From: an uncultured Thalassotalea sp.
GTDB taxonomy: Bacteria; Pseudomonadota; Gammaproteobacteria; Enterobacterales; Alteromonadaceae
Length of the DNA: 63,286 nucleotides
Reading direction: 5' to 3'
NCBI GenBank assembly: GCA_947502355.1
Contig: CANMZP010000025.1
Coordinates: forward strand, 1 to 63,286
Shown here: piece by piece, positions 54,410-63,180 of the stretch
How positions within the stretch are numbered: position 1 is the first letter of the stretch
Layout of the letters: every line of letters starts with the position of its first letter
Made by a program: the position numbers and the translations under genes
Notes under the pieces: generated by a model
Databases searched by the model: none
What the model saw: only the letters and a program-made list of their open reading frames with translations
Told to the model about the DNA's origin: nothing

Positions 54410-54805
54410 ATGGAATATGAGACTAAATCACACTGTAAATTTCTAATAGCGCTACATTTAATCTTGGTTGTGAAATATAGAAAGCAATTATTGAGTGGAA
54501 TGCTAGGGCAATTCGTGAAGAGAGCAATTATGGAACTGTCTGCAAGTTCAGACTTTACAGTTGAAGAGATTGAAATCGACAAAGATCATGTCCATGTTTT
54601 GATGACAATATCTGTGAAATACAGTGTATCTGAGCATGTGCGAAACATTAAACAAATGACCAACCATAAGATCTGGCATTACGCTCCGGACTTGAAAAGA
54701 CAGTTTTGGAAGGAGAAAACGTTTTGGTCGGACGGGTATTTTGCTTGTTCCGTTGGAAATGATAGTGCAGAAACAATCAGGAAATACATTCAGGAGCAAG
54801 GCTAG
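54410..54805 (+). CDS. tnpA: IS200/IS605 transposase TnpA (HUH, Y1)
   Basis: A 131-residue single-strand DNA transposase. The HUH motif is H60-V-H62 in DKDHVHVLM, and the catalytic tyrosine is Y126 in ETIRKYIQEQG. LHLILVVKYRKQLL and FWKEKTFWSDGYFACSVG are family signatures. The protein is complete, so the element may be active. It is divergent from tnpB, as in IS605, with 38 bases between the starts. Confidence 0.95.
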   Translation: MEYETKSHCKFLIALHLILVVKYRKQLLSGMLGQFVKRAIMELSASSDFTVEEIEIDKDHVHVLMTISVKYSVSEHVRNIKQMTNHKIWHYAPDLKRQFWKEKTFWSDGYFACSVGNDSAETIRKYIQEQG

Positions 54806-54851
54806 CGATTCATCCCAGTGACTAAAGATCACTGGGTTTTCTCGCTAGTTG

Positions 54852-54893
54852 ATCGATAAATTTCGGTAACGCCGTTGCTGCTAAAATAAACAT
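54852..54893 (-). pseudogene. Pilin helix fragment on the far side of the IS element
   Basis: The minus-strand frame reads ILAATALPKFID and stops at the IS border. It is the end of the N-terminal hydrophobic helix of the pilin gene whose remainder is at 52655-53090. The codons before ILAAT are not pilin-like and no GFTLIEL motif follows upstream, so the 5' part was also lost. Confidence 0.75.
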
Positions 54894-54946
54894 TCAAGCC
54901 AATTTATTAGCTTACGCTTGGCTAGGGAAAATGAGCGACATTATGA

Positions 54947-55257
54947 CTAGGGTCTGTTTATCTTTGGTGTTGATTTTTGCAGCGAATTGTTTGGTGATAC
55001 TATGAATTACATCCATGTAATTCACCCTGAGGGCTTGCGAGAAAAATCATTCCCGATGATTTTTTATAAGTCTTTTTCACTTTGGAATGCTTATTGCCTT
55101 TCACATTGAAAAAACGCAGTAGAATTGCCAAACAAACGGTGTCCGTAGGATTCACATCAACAACGACAAAACATAATATTTATATTTTCAGCCAATAAGT
55201 AGAAATTACATTCAACTTAAGAACAAAAGTTAGACAACAAAGGTCAACAGCCCCTAG
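54947..55257. mobile_element. 311-bp MITE, copy 2
   Basis: It has the same length and termini as copy 1 at 39694-40004 and only scattered differences over the whole length. It lies 53 bases beyond the pilin fragment. The terminal CTAG (55254-55257) supplies the TAG stop of the minus-strand nrdG gene, the same relation to a gene end as in copy 1. Confidence 0.9.
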
Positions 55258-55718
55258 CTAAATTGATGAATAACCTGATTCGAACTACCACGCCATTGTA
55301 AACTGGGGTCGGCTTTATCCTGTTCAAACTTTCCATCAATGAGGGTATCGATTAAGGCAACTACTTGCTGCTGCTCGCTGGTTAATTCACTTAACAGATA
55401 GCCGGTCCATAACCAGATATCTTTGCCCTGACACTCTTCTTTTACTCGTTTAATGAGTTTGAGTACCGCCGCTAAATTCGCCGGGTGCAAAGGATCACCT
55501 CCAGAAAGTGACAAGCCTCGTTTTTTAATACGATCATCGTTTAGATCGTTAATGATCTTATCTTCCAATGCCTGAGTATACAAATGTCCAGAGCTTGGGT
55601 TATGGGTTGCCTGATTATAGCAACCCCGACACTGATGAATACAACCAGAGACAAACAGGCTACAGCGCGTCCCTGGTCCATTTACAACATCGACAGGATG
55701 ATATTGGTGATAATTCAT
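55254..55718 (-). CDS. nrdG: Anaerobic ribonucleotide reductase activating protein
   Basis: A 154-residue radical-SAM enzyme. The 4Fe-4S motif is C-x3-C-x2-C in FVSGCIHQCRGCYNQ, with SLSGGDPLHPAN as the SAM-binding GGE-like motif. It generates the glycyl radical on NrdD. It follows nrdD after 17 bases in the same transcript. Its TAG stop is part of the CTAG at the MITE border. Confidence 0.96.
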   Translation of the reverse strand: MNYHQYHPVDVVNGPGTRCSLFVSGCIHQCRGCYNQATHNPSSGHLYTQALEDKIINDLNDDRIKKRGLSLSGGDPLHPANLAAVLKLIKRVKEECQGKDIWLWTGYLLSELTSEQQQVVALIDTLIDGKFEQDKADPSLQWRGSSNQVIHQFS

Positions 55719-55735
55719 CAGTGGTATTCCAAAGG

Positions 55736-57856
55736 TTATAAATGTTTTACTCGGCGGATAACTTCTTCTTGTTTACCGAAGTTAAACGGTCTTGAATCAG
55801 GACTGCCTAAATAACCACATACACGACGAGTAACCGACACTTTAGTGGTGTCATGGTTACCACATTTCGGGCAAGTAAAGCCTTTACTGGTACTGTTAAA
55901 CTCGCCGGTATAGCCACACTCATAACATTCATCAATTGGTGTGTTGGTACCATAATAAGGTACGCGGCTATAGCTGTAGTCCCATACATTTTCTAAGGCT
56001 TCAATATTGTTTTGCATATTTGGAAACTCGCCATAACAAATAAAACCACCACTGGATACTTCTGGGTATGGCATTTCAAAATCAATTTTATCGTATGGAT
56101 TCACTTTCTTTTGCACATCAAGGTGAAAACTGTTGGTGTAATAACCTCTGTCCGTTACGCCTTCAATGACACCAAATTCTTTGGTATCAATCGCACAAAA
56201 ACGATTACACAAGTTCTCACTTGGGGTGCCATACAAACTAAACGCATAGCCCGTCTCTTCAGCCCATTGATTAACCGCCGATTTCATGTACTGGATAATT
56301 TCAACGGCGTGCGAGCGCATGGTTTCATCATCGAACAAATGTTTTTCTTGACCACACAAAGCGGTTAACGCTTCATGAACACCGATATACCCTAACGAGA
56401 TAGAGGCACGACCATTTTTAAAGATTTCAGCGATGTTATCATCAGCATTTAAACGCACCCCACAAGCACCTTCCATATACAGAATGGGGGCAACCCGTGC
56501 TTTTACATTTTCTAGGCGCTGCAGGCGGGTTTCTAACGCTCGGCGTGCAAGCAGTAACTTTTCATCAAGTAACTGATAGAATCCAGCTAAATCACCCTTC
56601 GCTTGAATGGCAATCCGTGGCAGGTTCAAACTCACAACACCTAAGTTATTTCGACCTTCATGAACAAGCTGACCTTCTTCTTCGTAGGTATTTAAGAAGC
56701 TGCGACAGCCCATAGGGGTTTTAAATGACCCGGTCACCTCAACCACTTTATCGAAGTTCAAAATATCTGGGTACATGCGTTTAGAAGCACATTCAAGGGC
56801 CATTTGCTTGATATCATAATTGGCATCACCCTGTTGGTGATTTAAGCCGTCTTTAATGGCAAACACCAATTTAGGGAATATCGCGGTTTTGCTGTTTTTA
56901 CCTAAACCGGCAATTCGGTTTTTCAAAATAGACTGTTGGATTAATCGCGATGCCCAACTGGTGCCTAAACCAAAACCAAAGGTAACAAACGGCGTTTGTC
57001 CATTGGCGGTATGTAACGTATTTACTTCATACTCAAGGGATTGGAAGGCATCAAAACATTCTTTTTCGGTTTGCGCATTAGCAAATAACTCAGGCTCTGC
57101 AATGCCCCACTCTTTCGCTGTCTTAAAATGCTTTTCATAACTGGTTAACACGTAAGGCTCTAACACTTCGTCAATACGGTTAATGGTAGTGCCGCCATAT
57201 ATGTGACTTGCCACTTGGGCAATGATCTGTGCCGTTACGGCGGTAGCAGTAGAAATGGATTTAGGGGTTTCGATTTCTGCATTGCCCATTTTAAAGCCTT
57301 TGGTCAACATGCCTTGTAAATCGATTAGCATGCAGTTAAACATAGGGAAAAATGGAGCGTAGTCGAGATCATGGTAATGAATATCACCATTGTCATGCGC
57401 CTGGACGATATCTCTTGGCAAGATATGTGTTTTCGCGTAATGCTTAGCAACAATGCCAGCCAGTAAATCACGTTGAGTTGGAATGACCTTGCCATCTTTA
57501 TTGGCATTTTCATTAATCAGTTCCAGATTACTTTCTTCGAGCAAACCATCAATTTCACGGGTTAACACACTTTGCTTTTCACGTGCGATATCACGTTCAT
57601 GTCGATATTCAATGTAAGCGCGAGCCAATGCTTTATGCTCGCCCTGCATTAATTCATTTTCAACTAGGGTTTGAATTTCACCAATATGGATTTCGTCAAT
57701 ACCGTCAAGCTTTGATTCGACTGCCAATGCAACATTTAACGCGTAAATAGCAATTTCTTTACTTACTTTATTCGCTGCACTTTCTACCGCCGCCTGTATT
57801 CTATCCCTTGAAAACGGGGCTCTTGAGCCATCACGCTTGATTACAATTGGTTTCAC
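55736..57856 (-). CDS. nrdD: Anaerobic ribonucleoside-triphosphate reductase
   Basis: A 706-residue class III reductase making dNTPs without oxygen. It has an N-terminal ATP-cone (IVIKRDGSRAPFSRDRIQAA) and a ten-stranded barrel with FMGC/S-type active-site cysteines in MGCRSFLNTYEEEG. The zinc site is CYECGYTGEF...CPKCGNHD. The glycyl radical is G681 in RRVCGYLGSPDSRPFN. The start is GTG 57856 with GAGGGAT upstream. NrdR boxes and an FNR box lie upstream. It implies life at low oxygen at least part of the time. Confidence 0.97.
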   Translation of the reverse strand: MKPIVIKRDGSRAPFSRDRIQAAVESAANKVSKEIAIYALNVALAVESKLDGIDEIHIGEIQTLVENELMQGEHKALARAYIEYRHERDIAREKQSVLTREIDGLLEESNLELINENANKDGKVIPTQRDLLAGIVAKHYAKTHILPRDIVQAHDNGDIHYHDLDYAPFFPMFNCMLIDLQGMLTKGFKMGNAEIETPKSISTATAVTAQIIAQVASHIYGGTTINRIDEVLEPYVLTSYEKHFKTAKEWGIAEPELFANAQTEKECFDAFQSLEYEVNTLHTANGQTPFVTFGFGLGTSWASRLIQQSILKNRIAGLGKNSKTAIFPKLVFAIKDGLNHQQGDANYDIKQMALECASKRMYPDILNFDKVVEVTGSFKTPMGCRSFLNTYEEEGQLVHEGRNNLGVVSLNLPRIAIQAKGDLAGFYQLLDEKLLLARRALETRLQRLENVKARVAPILYMEGACGVRLNADDNIAEIFKNGRASISLGYIGVHEALTALCGQEKHLFDDETMRSHAVEIIQYMKSAVNQWAEETGYAFSLYGTPSENLCNRFCAIDTKEFGVIEGVTDRGYYTNSFHLDVQKKVNPYDKIDFEMPYPEVSSGGFICYGEFPNMQNNIEALENVWDYSYSRVPYYGTNTPIDECYECGYTGEFNSTSKGFTCPKCGNHDTTKVSVTRRVCGYLGSPDSRPFNFGKQEEVIRRVKHL

Positions 57857-57899
57857 TATATATCCCTCAGTTTTTAATAATTATATGCTTGACAAACAG

Positions 57900-57946
57900 A
57901 CACCATATATGGGTACGCTTTTATTCAATAACACTATATGTTGTGT
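57900..57946 (-). promoter_or_regulatory. Two NrdR boxes upstream of nrdDG
   Basis: ACACCATATATGGGTA (57900-57915) and ACACTATATGTTGTGT (57931-57946) resemble the NrdR palindrome ACAnnATATnnTGTGT. Their spacing is 31 bases, three helical turns, as in other nrd promoters. NrdR represses reductase genes when dATP is high. Confidence 0.8.
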
Positions 57947-57978
57947 CTATATTAAACTCTGTGCAGAGGTAACGAGCA

Positions 57979-57992
57979 TTGATCTAAATCAA
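57979..57992 (-). promoter_or_regulatory. FNR-type binding site upstream of nrdDG
   Basis: TTGATCTAAATCAA is a perfect match to the FNR/Anr consensus TTGAT-N4-ATCAA. It lies 123-136 bases before the nrdD start, beyond the NrdR boxes, consistent with anaerobic activation. Confidence 0.8.
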
Positions 57993-58039
57993 GCAAACAA
58001 AGCAACTGAACAAGTTATAGCAATTAGGATATTTTTTTA

Positions 58040-58579
58040 AGCAGCTCAGATTTACATCGTTACTTAATATTTCGCTTGAACACTAGACAGATTAACAATC
58101 GCTACATTTAAACGTTGCGCAATATTTATGCAACAGCAAAGCAAAGTTTACGAAACTTAGCCAATTATTAAATCGAAATAAATATGACAAATAAGTGATC
58201 CAAAACATCGACTTCTTACGTAATCGGTTGGATACATTTGTTTTTACGTACATTTGTATATTTACCCCCATACACTAGACTTTTAATTCATACCAAGACT
58301 ATGTAGCAAATAATACTTGATAATAGGATTAAATTGAGATTATAAATTGGTGGAGAATGCCTTCCCCGTTAATCGCTCCTGCTTTGCTTTTTTCGATAGC
58401 CATAACAACGCTGTACTCCATTGCTCACTTTTGAGCTTCTATAGATTAAATTTGAACTTTGCATTATTAACAACAATGTCATTGATTGATCAGACAATAA
58501 TATGATCTTGGTATTTTTTTAAAGCTTGCAGTTATGAACTTAACAATAATGTGAATAGATCCAGAATCGGAGAACGATT
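58040..58579. other. Intergenic region without a recognised gene
   Basis: 540 bp of AT-rich sequence between the divergent nrdD promoter and the split secreted-protein gene. No gene, repeat or RNA was recognised. A GGAGA sequence at 58570 serves the next frame. Confidence 0.5.
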
Positions 58580-58747
58580 GTGAACAGAAATAAAAATACC
58601 TTTCTAGTTGTTTGTTCCATGATATTTATGGCAATCAATACGTTTAGCTCAAATGCATTAGCAATAACCGCTGATGAAAAGCGATTCTTACAGGACGTTA
58701 GAAATACTCTTTTTTCAGGCAGCAGTATTTTATCGGCCATTAATTAA
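58580..58747 (+). pseudogene. Signal-peptide part of a secreted protein, ended by an in-frame TAA
   Basis: A 55-codon frame starting at GTG 58580 with GGAGA upstream. It encodes a signal peptide (NTFLVVCSMIFMAINTFSSN, then ALA) and about 27 mature residues (ADEKRFLQDVRNTLFSGSS...). TAA at 58745-58747 closes it. The same reading frame then continues open for 1.77 kb. The second part has no good start of its own, so the two are best read as one gene with a nonsense mutation. A genuine small secreted peptide is the alternative. Confidence 0.6.
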
Positions 58748-60514
58748 ACAAGCATTAATGGCGAAAGTCGCCCCATATTTCCTTATGACTTGGACAACCG
58801 AAGTTTAATCCTATGGAAAATACCTGCAACTCAAGTAGCAGCGTTTAGCAATGAAATAGGCTTACAACAACCTTTTCAATTAACGACGTCGACAAGTTTA
58901 TTTGGTGCTGCAACGCCAACGCATCGAAGCCGTTTTTTACAACACCTTGAAAGTAGTCATTTGGGTTGGTTAGCCGAAAGGCTATTTCCCGAAGATTACT
59001 ATGTGATAGCCGATATTGGTAAAGCCAGTCGGTTAGAATCAGGCTGGAAGGTCGAATTTAAAACCATGGTCAATACCCCATTTGATCAAACACCGAGACT
59101 CTATCGCTTTGCCGCTTTTTGGGCACAACCTGGCGTAGATTTATTAAAAATAGGGCCACTACAAGGCGCATTATTCAATGTAAATGAGCTTAATCACTCA
59201 TGGCAAGGATCTATGGCAACGACTGAAGGGGGGCTTAGTTGGCAATCTAAAAACCTAAAAAGAGGTAAAAACCTCAAACTCAGTAAAGCCTACCTTGATG
59301 CAGCAGAGCTGACGTTTGCAGCAAATGGTGCTGCAGCAAGATATTTTTATGATGGTAGCTCGGTGAGTAATAAATTGACCTACTTACGTGCAAAAAACCT
59401 ACATATCAGCAACAGCTTTCCTTGGGCGCAATATTTATCACCATCGCCTGAAGTATTGTTATTCGATGAAAAGTCAGAATTTTTAATTCAACCGATTACA
59501 AGCGAAGTAGCAAGTATAGCCCCTGGTGTTGGCAACTGTGGTGATGTGCAAGCTTCTTCTATTGGTTCCGTCTTATTTACCAATTTAATCGGCTGTGTTT
59601 TTGCGCAACTCCCCCCTGAGCAAGTTTTTGCAAAATTATTTGCAACCGCACAAAGCGAACAACAACTATTACCCGATTTACCGGCGATTTATTTTGGCGT
59701 TCTAGATTTATATCAAGCACTGCAAGCATCCGTTGGGCAAGCATTACCTAAGTTAACCTTTTCATTATTTGCACAGCCAAAAGCTATTTTTATCAATTAT
59801 GAAATTAAAAAAGGTAAAGTGAAGAAATTTGAACGTGATTTTTTACCCAAAAGCTTCAAACTGGCAAAGGTTAAGTTTTACCCAGAACAAAAAGAGGCCG
59901 TTTATGCCGTTTCCCTCAATGTGTATCAGGCCAAAGGCGACAACCTAGACGGTTACCGGGCTGAGTGGTCTACTTATGTCATAAACCCGGCAGAAGAAAA
60001 TCCTAAACCAAGGTTTAGTGTGCTTGAAGCACAAACAAACATTCAAGGTTTTGATCCATCGCTTGCTTTACAGAGATACAGCCCTGATATCGTTGTAACC
60101 CCAGAGATCCTGCCAAGCTTACTTGAGGCTCCCGCCGATAATTTTGTTTATGAGATGAACGATAAAAACATCGTCATTGAAATTACGGATGAAGAGGAAC
60201 AAATCGAAGTGAACGTAAACATTGCTTACCCGAACGAAAAACGAATATTACACACCATGCCCACAACCGATTGGATGGAAGCGAATGATTTCGTTTATTG
60301 GGGTGAAGTGGCCGATATCCTCAAGTACGATCAAAATGTAATGTTCGCAGAGCTTTTGGTATTTAATAGCAACAAACACGATATTATTAAAGATAATGTT
60401 TTTACTGGCTACGTAAAGAAAAAGCCTTTACCAATCATTTTATGGAACAACAAACAAGACTTAGCATTAGAGCCTTGGGGGAATTTAGACTCCATAGTAC
60501 CTGAGGATGAGTAA
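58748..60514 (+). pseudogene. Remainder of the secreted protein (no recognised family)
   Basis: An open frame of 588 codons in phase with the signal-peptide part at 58580. The first possible start is TTG 58790, with no ribosome-binding site. Visible features: a long mixed alpha/beta chain with LFPEDYYVIADIGKASRLES, PRLYRFAAFWAQPGVDLLKI, two cysteines at about residues 250-268 (GNCGDV...LIGCVF) and an acidic C-terminus (VPEDE). I do not recognise a family. The conserved-looking coding quality (no other stops) suggests the interruption is recent, or that the stop is read through at low level. Confidence 0.55.
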
Positions 60515-60526
60515 CTGAAAAATAAA

Positions 60527-60609
60527 ACCTATTTGTGTTATCAACACAAATAGGTATATAAAGAAGCTTATAAAACAACTAAATGACTATGACCTAATCA
60601 TAGTCATTT
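60527..60609. terminator. Two hairpins between convergent genes
   Basis: First hairpin: 13-bp perfect stem ACCTATTTGTGTT / AACACAAATAGGT with an ATC loop (60527-60555). Second: 12-bp stem AAATGACTATGA / TCATAGTCATTT (60581-60609), followed on the minus strand by TTGTTTT. They probably end the plus-strand gene and the minus-strand nucleotidase respectively. Confidence 0.75.
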
Positions 60610-60626
60610 AGTATTAAAGCAAGTGA

Positions 60627-62312
60627 CTACTGGCAACCTGTTGATATCGCTGAGTTCATATACATAATTTCACCTGCAGGCTCAAAGTCAGCAACTTTGA
60701 TATCACCAATGCTGGTCATATAATCAGCAAGCACTTGCGCATCAACAAAGCCTGAATCGATGAATTCAAGTATGGGGTAATCATCACCACCTGATGCACT
60801 AAAGCTAGGTACGGTAAATACGTACTGGCCATCTACATCAAATGGTTGACCATCGATACTCATAATATCAACGCTTAGCGCTTCACAATCAACCGTCATT
60901 TCTACACCCGATATTTGTGCGTACGCACCTGAGCCCGCTGTTTTAGTGGCCACGCTATTTAAGTAAGTTACAACTTCCGCACCACTCATAGACACCGAAC
61001 CAATGGTATTGGCAAAAGGTTGAACGGTTAGCACATCTCGGTATGTCACTTCACCGGCTTGAATGGAGTCACGTACACCGCCAGAATTCATAATGGCAAA
61101 ACCAGCACCGGGTATGGATTGGCGTTGTGCTTCCGCAATAAGGCGTCCCATATTGGTTTGTTGACTTCGAACAACACCGCGATCCCCTTCAAGTTTTCCA
61201 TCGGTTGTCGCCAGTACTACATCAAGCTCTTCACCGCCTTGCGCTTGATAAGGTGCTAAAACGGAAAGGGTTAATGGATCAGGAATGATTTCATCACCAA
61301 TAAAGAACTCATTACCATCGGCATCTTCATCCTTTAAGTTAACAGGAATTAACTGGTAGTTCACTAGGGTTAACTCGCCTTCTAAATAAGAGAAATCAGC
61401 CCGGCCAACGTATTTACCCCACTCATGAGCCTGAACAATGTAAGTACCATTTTTTTGATCTGGCATACAATCATCACCTGGGCTAAAGTCAGCGTATTCC
61501 CCTGAGCCATCAGCTGCGACACATACAGGGTTTTGCGAATGCCCACCGACTATCATATCCAAATCACCGGCATCTAACGATTCCGCTAGCGCTACATCGC
61601 CAGGTGCATTACTGCCACTTACTCCATTGGCATAATGTCCCATATGAGTAACCGCAAATACTAAATCAACGGTTTCAGTGGCATGAATTTGGTCGATAAC
61701 CATATCGGCTTCAACTTTGGGATCTCTAAAATCTAAGCCCCCGACATACTCTGGGTTTGCTAACTTTCCAGTATCTTCAGTGGTTAAACCTAACACCGCA
61801 ATTTGTACACCATTGACATCAAACACAGTATAGGGAGAGAAAACGCGCTCATCGGTTCCTTCTTTATAAATGTTGGCAGACAAGAAAGGAAACAAGGCTA
61901 TGCCCTGTTGCATCTCTAAGACTTCCATGGAGTTATCAAATTCATGATTACCTACCGCCATAGCGTCATAACCAAGTAAATTCATGCCTACAAAATCAGG
62001 AACAGCATCTTGCAAATCTGACTCTGGTACCCCGGTATTAATATCACCACCGGAAAGTAGCAACACTTCACCGCCGTTAGCTTCGACTTCAGAAGTGATC
62101 TGATCAATTAGCGTTTTACGGGCAGCCATACCAAGTTCACCATCTCTATTAGACCAAAAACGACCATGGTTATCGTTAGTATGCAAAACGGTAAATAGGG
62201 TTGGGTCCGGAGCAGGAGGAACTGGCTTTTTGTCCGAATTCATTGGGCAACCAGAGAGAAGCACAACCGAGGTTACGAGAGAGGCGAGTAATGTTTTTTT
62301 GAATATTTTCAT
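60627..62312 (-). CDS. 5'-nucleotidase / UDP-sugar hydrolase-like lipoprotein
   Basis: A protein of about 561 residues with a lipoprotein signal (SLVTSVVLLSGCPMNS, lipidated Cys about 22). The N-terminal metallophosphatase domain has the di-metal motifs VLHTNDNHGRF, LSGGDINTG, GNHEFD, THMGH and GGHSQNP. The C-terminal 5'-nucleotidase domain has MNSGGVRDSIQAGEVTYRDV and SASGGDDYP. It resembles UshA and the Vibrio-type membrane nucleotidase, which release nucleosides and phosphate outside the cytoplasm. ATG 62312 follows AAGGAAATT; a start at 62342 would place residues before the signal. Confidence 0.92.
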   Translation of the reverse strand: MKIFKKTLLASLVTSVVLLSGCPMNSDKKPVPPAPDPTLFTVLHTNDNHGRFWSNRDGELGMAARKTLIDQITSEVEANGGEVLLLSGGDINTGVPESDLQDAVPDFVGMNLLGYDAMAVGNHEFDNSMEVLEMQQGIALFPFLSANIYKEGTDERVFSPYTVFDVNGVQIAVLGLTTEDTGKLANPEYVGGLDFRDPKVEADMVIDQIHATETVDLVFAVTHMGHYANGVSGSNAPGDVALAESLDAGDLDMIVGGHSQNPVCVAADGSGEYADFSPGDDCMPDQKNGTYIVQAHEWGKYVGRADFSYLEGELTLVNYQLIPVNLKDEDADGNEFFIGDEIIPDPLTLSVLAPYQAQGGEELDVVLATTDGKLEGDRGVVRSQQTNMGRLIAEAQRQSIPGAGFAIMNSGGVRDSIQAGEVTYRDVLTVQPFANTIGSVSMSGAEVVTYLNSVATKTAGSGAYAQISGVEMTVDCEALSVDIMSIDGQPFDVDGQYVFTVPSFSASGGDDYPILEFIDSGFVDAQVLADYMTSIGDIKVADFEPAGEIMYMNSAISTGCQ

Positions 62313-62600
62313 GATAATTTCCTTAGCCTGAGTGACTTGCAAAATTAGCTATTTTGCTAAATTCCCTTAATGTATAGTTTGCCAATTAGATTTAGGCAAA
62401 CAGCAACGAAAGGCTTATATTCACAGTATTCTGTAGCGGAACTAAAAATTAAAGAACTATCAATTAATTAGAAAAATACACTGACAGATATTCAAAATAT
62501 TAATTTATAAAATTATTTGTACGTAAATGATTTTAGCTAGTGACGATATATTGTGATGATAATTAACGCACGCTATCTACAAAATAAAAAAAAGTACACA

Positions 62601-62657
62601 GTCATCCCCCACGAGCCAAAGCGAGATGAGGGACCTCCTCTAGGCACAGTGTACATC
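62601..62657. repeat. 57-bp dispersed repeat, copy 1
   Basis: Starts GTCATCCCCCACGAGCCAAA and ends CACAGTGTACATC. Copy 2 at 63061-63117 has the same orientation and differs at about six positions. The two copies flank the 51-bp tandem array. The GTC...GAC ends allow partial hairpin folding, as in REP-type sequences. Confidence 0.85.
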
Positions 62658-62776
62658 GAATGAAATCACTGTTTTATCGAAAGGTTTTTTTACCAATGCT
62701 CAATTTAATGGCTGGAGGTTCCAGATATTCATTATCAATCTTCGCTAGGGCTCAGAGTTGAAAATAAATTCTGGAA

Positions 62777-62945
62777 TGACGTGCAAGGATGCACGAATGC
62801 CGTGGTGCCAAGGATGGCAAAGAACGGTGACGTGCAAGGATGCACGAATGCCGTGGTGCCAAGGATGGCAAAGAACGGTGACGTGCATGGATGCACGAAT
62901 GCCGTGGTGCCAAGGATGGCAAAGAACGGTGACGTGCATGGATGG
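62777..62945. repeat. 51-bp tandem repeat, 3.3 copies
   Basis: Units start at 62777, 62828 and 62879, with a partial fourth at 62930. They are identical except for one A/T difference (GTGCAAGGATGCAC against GTGCATGGATGCAC). Each unit contains the inverted pair GTGC/GCAC and TGCC/GGCA. There are no spacers, so it is not a CRISPR array. Confidence 0.9.
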
Positions 62946-63060
62946 CCTCATGGATGAGCACTTTTTATCGGTGACGGTGTATTTTTAATGAATGTGCGCT
63001 AAGTTTATAGATGGAAACAGTGCACCATCAATCCCTAAACAGTATCAGAAACAATACAAC

Positions 63061-63117
63061 GTCATCCCCCACGAGCCAAAGCGAGATGAGGGACCTTCTT
63101 CCGGCACAGTGTGCATC
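63061..63117. repeat. 57-bp dispersed repeat, copy 2
   Basis: Second direct copy of the element at 62601-62657, with the same start and CACAGTGTGCATC at the end. Confidence 0.85.
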
Positions 63118-63152
63118 TATTCGATAAACTTTTATTTTTCCACGCATACGAA

Positions 63153-63180
63153 AAAGCCCTTCGCGTTAGCGAAGGGCTTT
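63153..63180. terminator. Strong hairpin terminator at the right end
   Basis: A 12-bp perfect stem (AAAGCCCTTCGC / GCGAAGGGCTTT) with a GTTA loop. On the minus strand it is followed by TTCG after TTTTT, so it would end leftward transcription from a gene off the right edge. It may work in both directions. Confidence 0.8.

Larger units (their letters stand above)
53091..54851. mobile_element. IS200/IS605-family insertion sequence (about 1.76 kb)
   Basis: An element with divergent tnpB (minus) and tnpA (plus), inserted in the pilin gene. The right end begins GTGAACTACCC (53091). The left end reads, on the minus strand, CAACTAGCGAG after the target ATCGAT (54852-54857). Both ends carry hairpins with the same core: CCCAGTGACTAAAGATCACTGG at the left (54823-54846) and the bulged CCCAGCGACTAAAGATCACT at the right (53098-53121). 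No terminal inverted repeats of the DDE type and no target duplication are seen, as expected for single-strand HUH transposition. Boundaries are certain to within a few bases. Confidence 0.9.

Noticed and set aside
62777-62945. Possible CRISPR array at the right end
   Set aside because: Units are contiguous with no spacers, and no cas gene is present.
62745-62988. Open frames across the 51-bp tandem array
   Set aside because: The unit is a multiple of three, so several phases stay open by construction. The repeated peptides have no start context or family.
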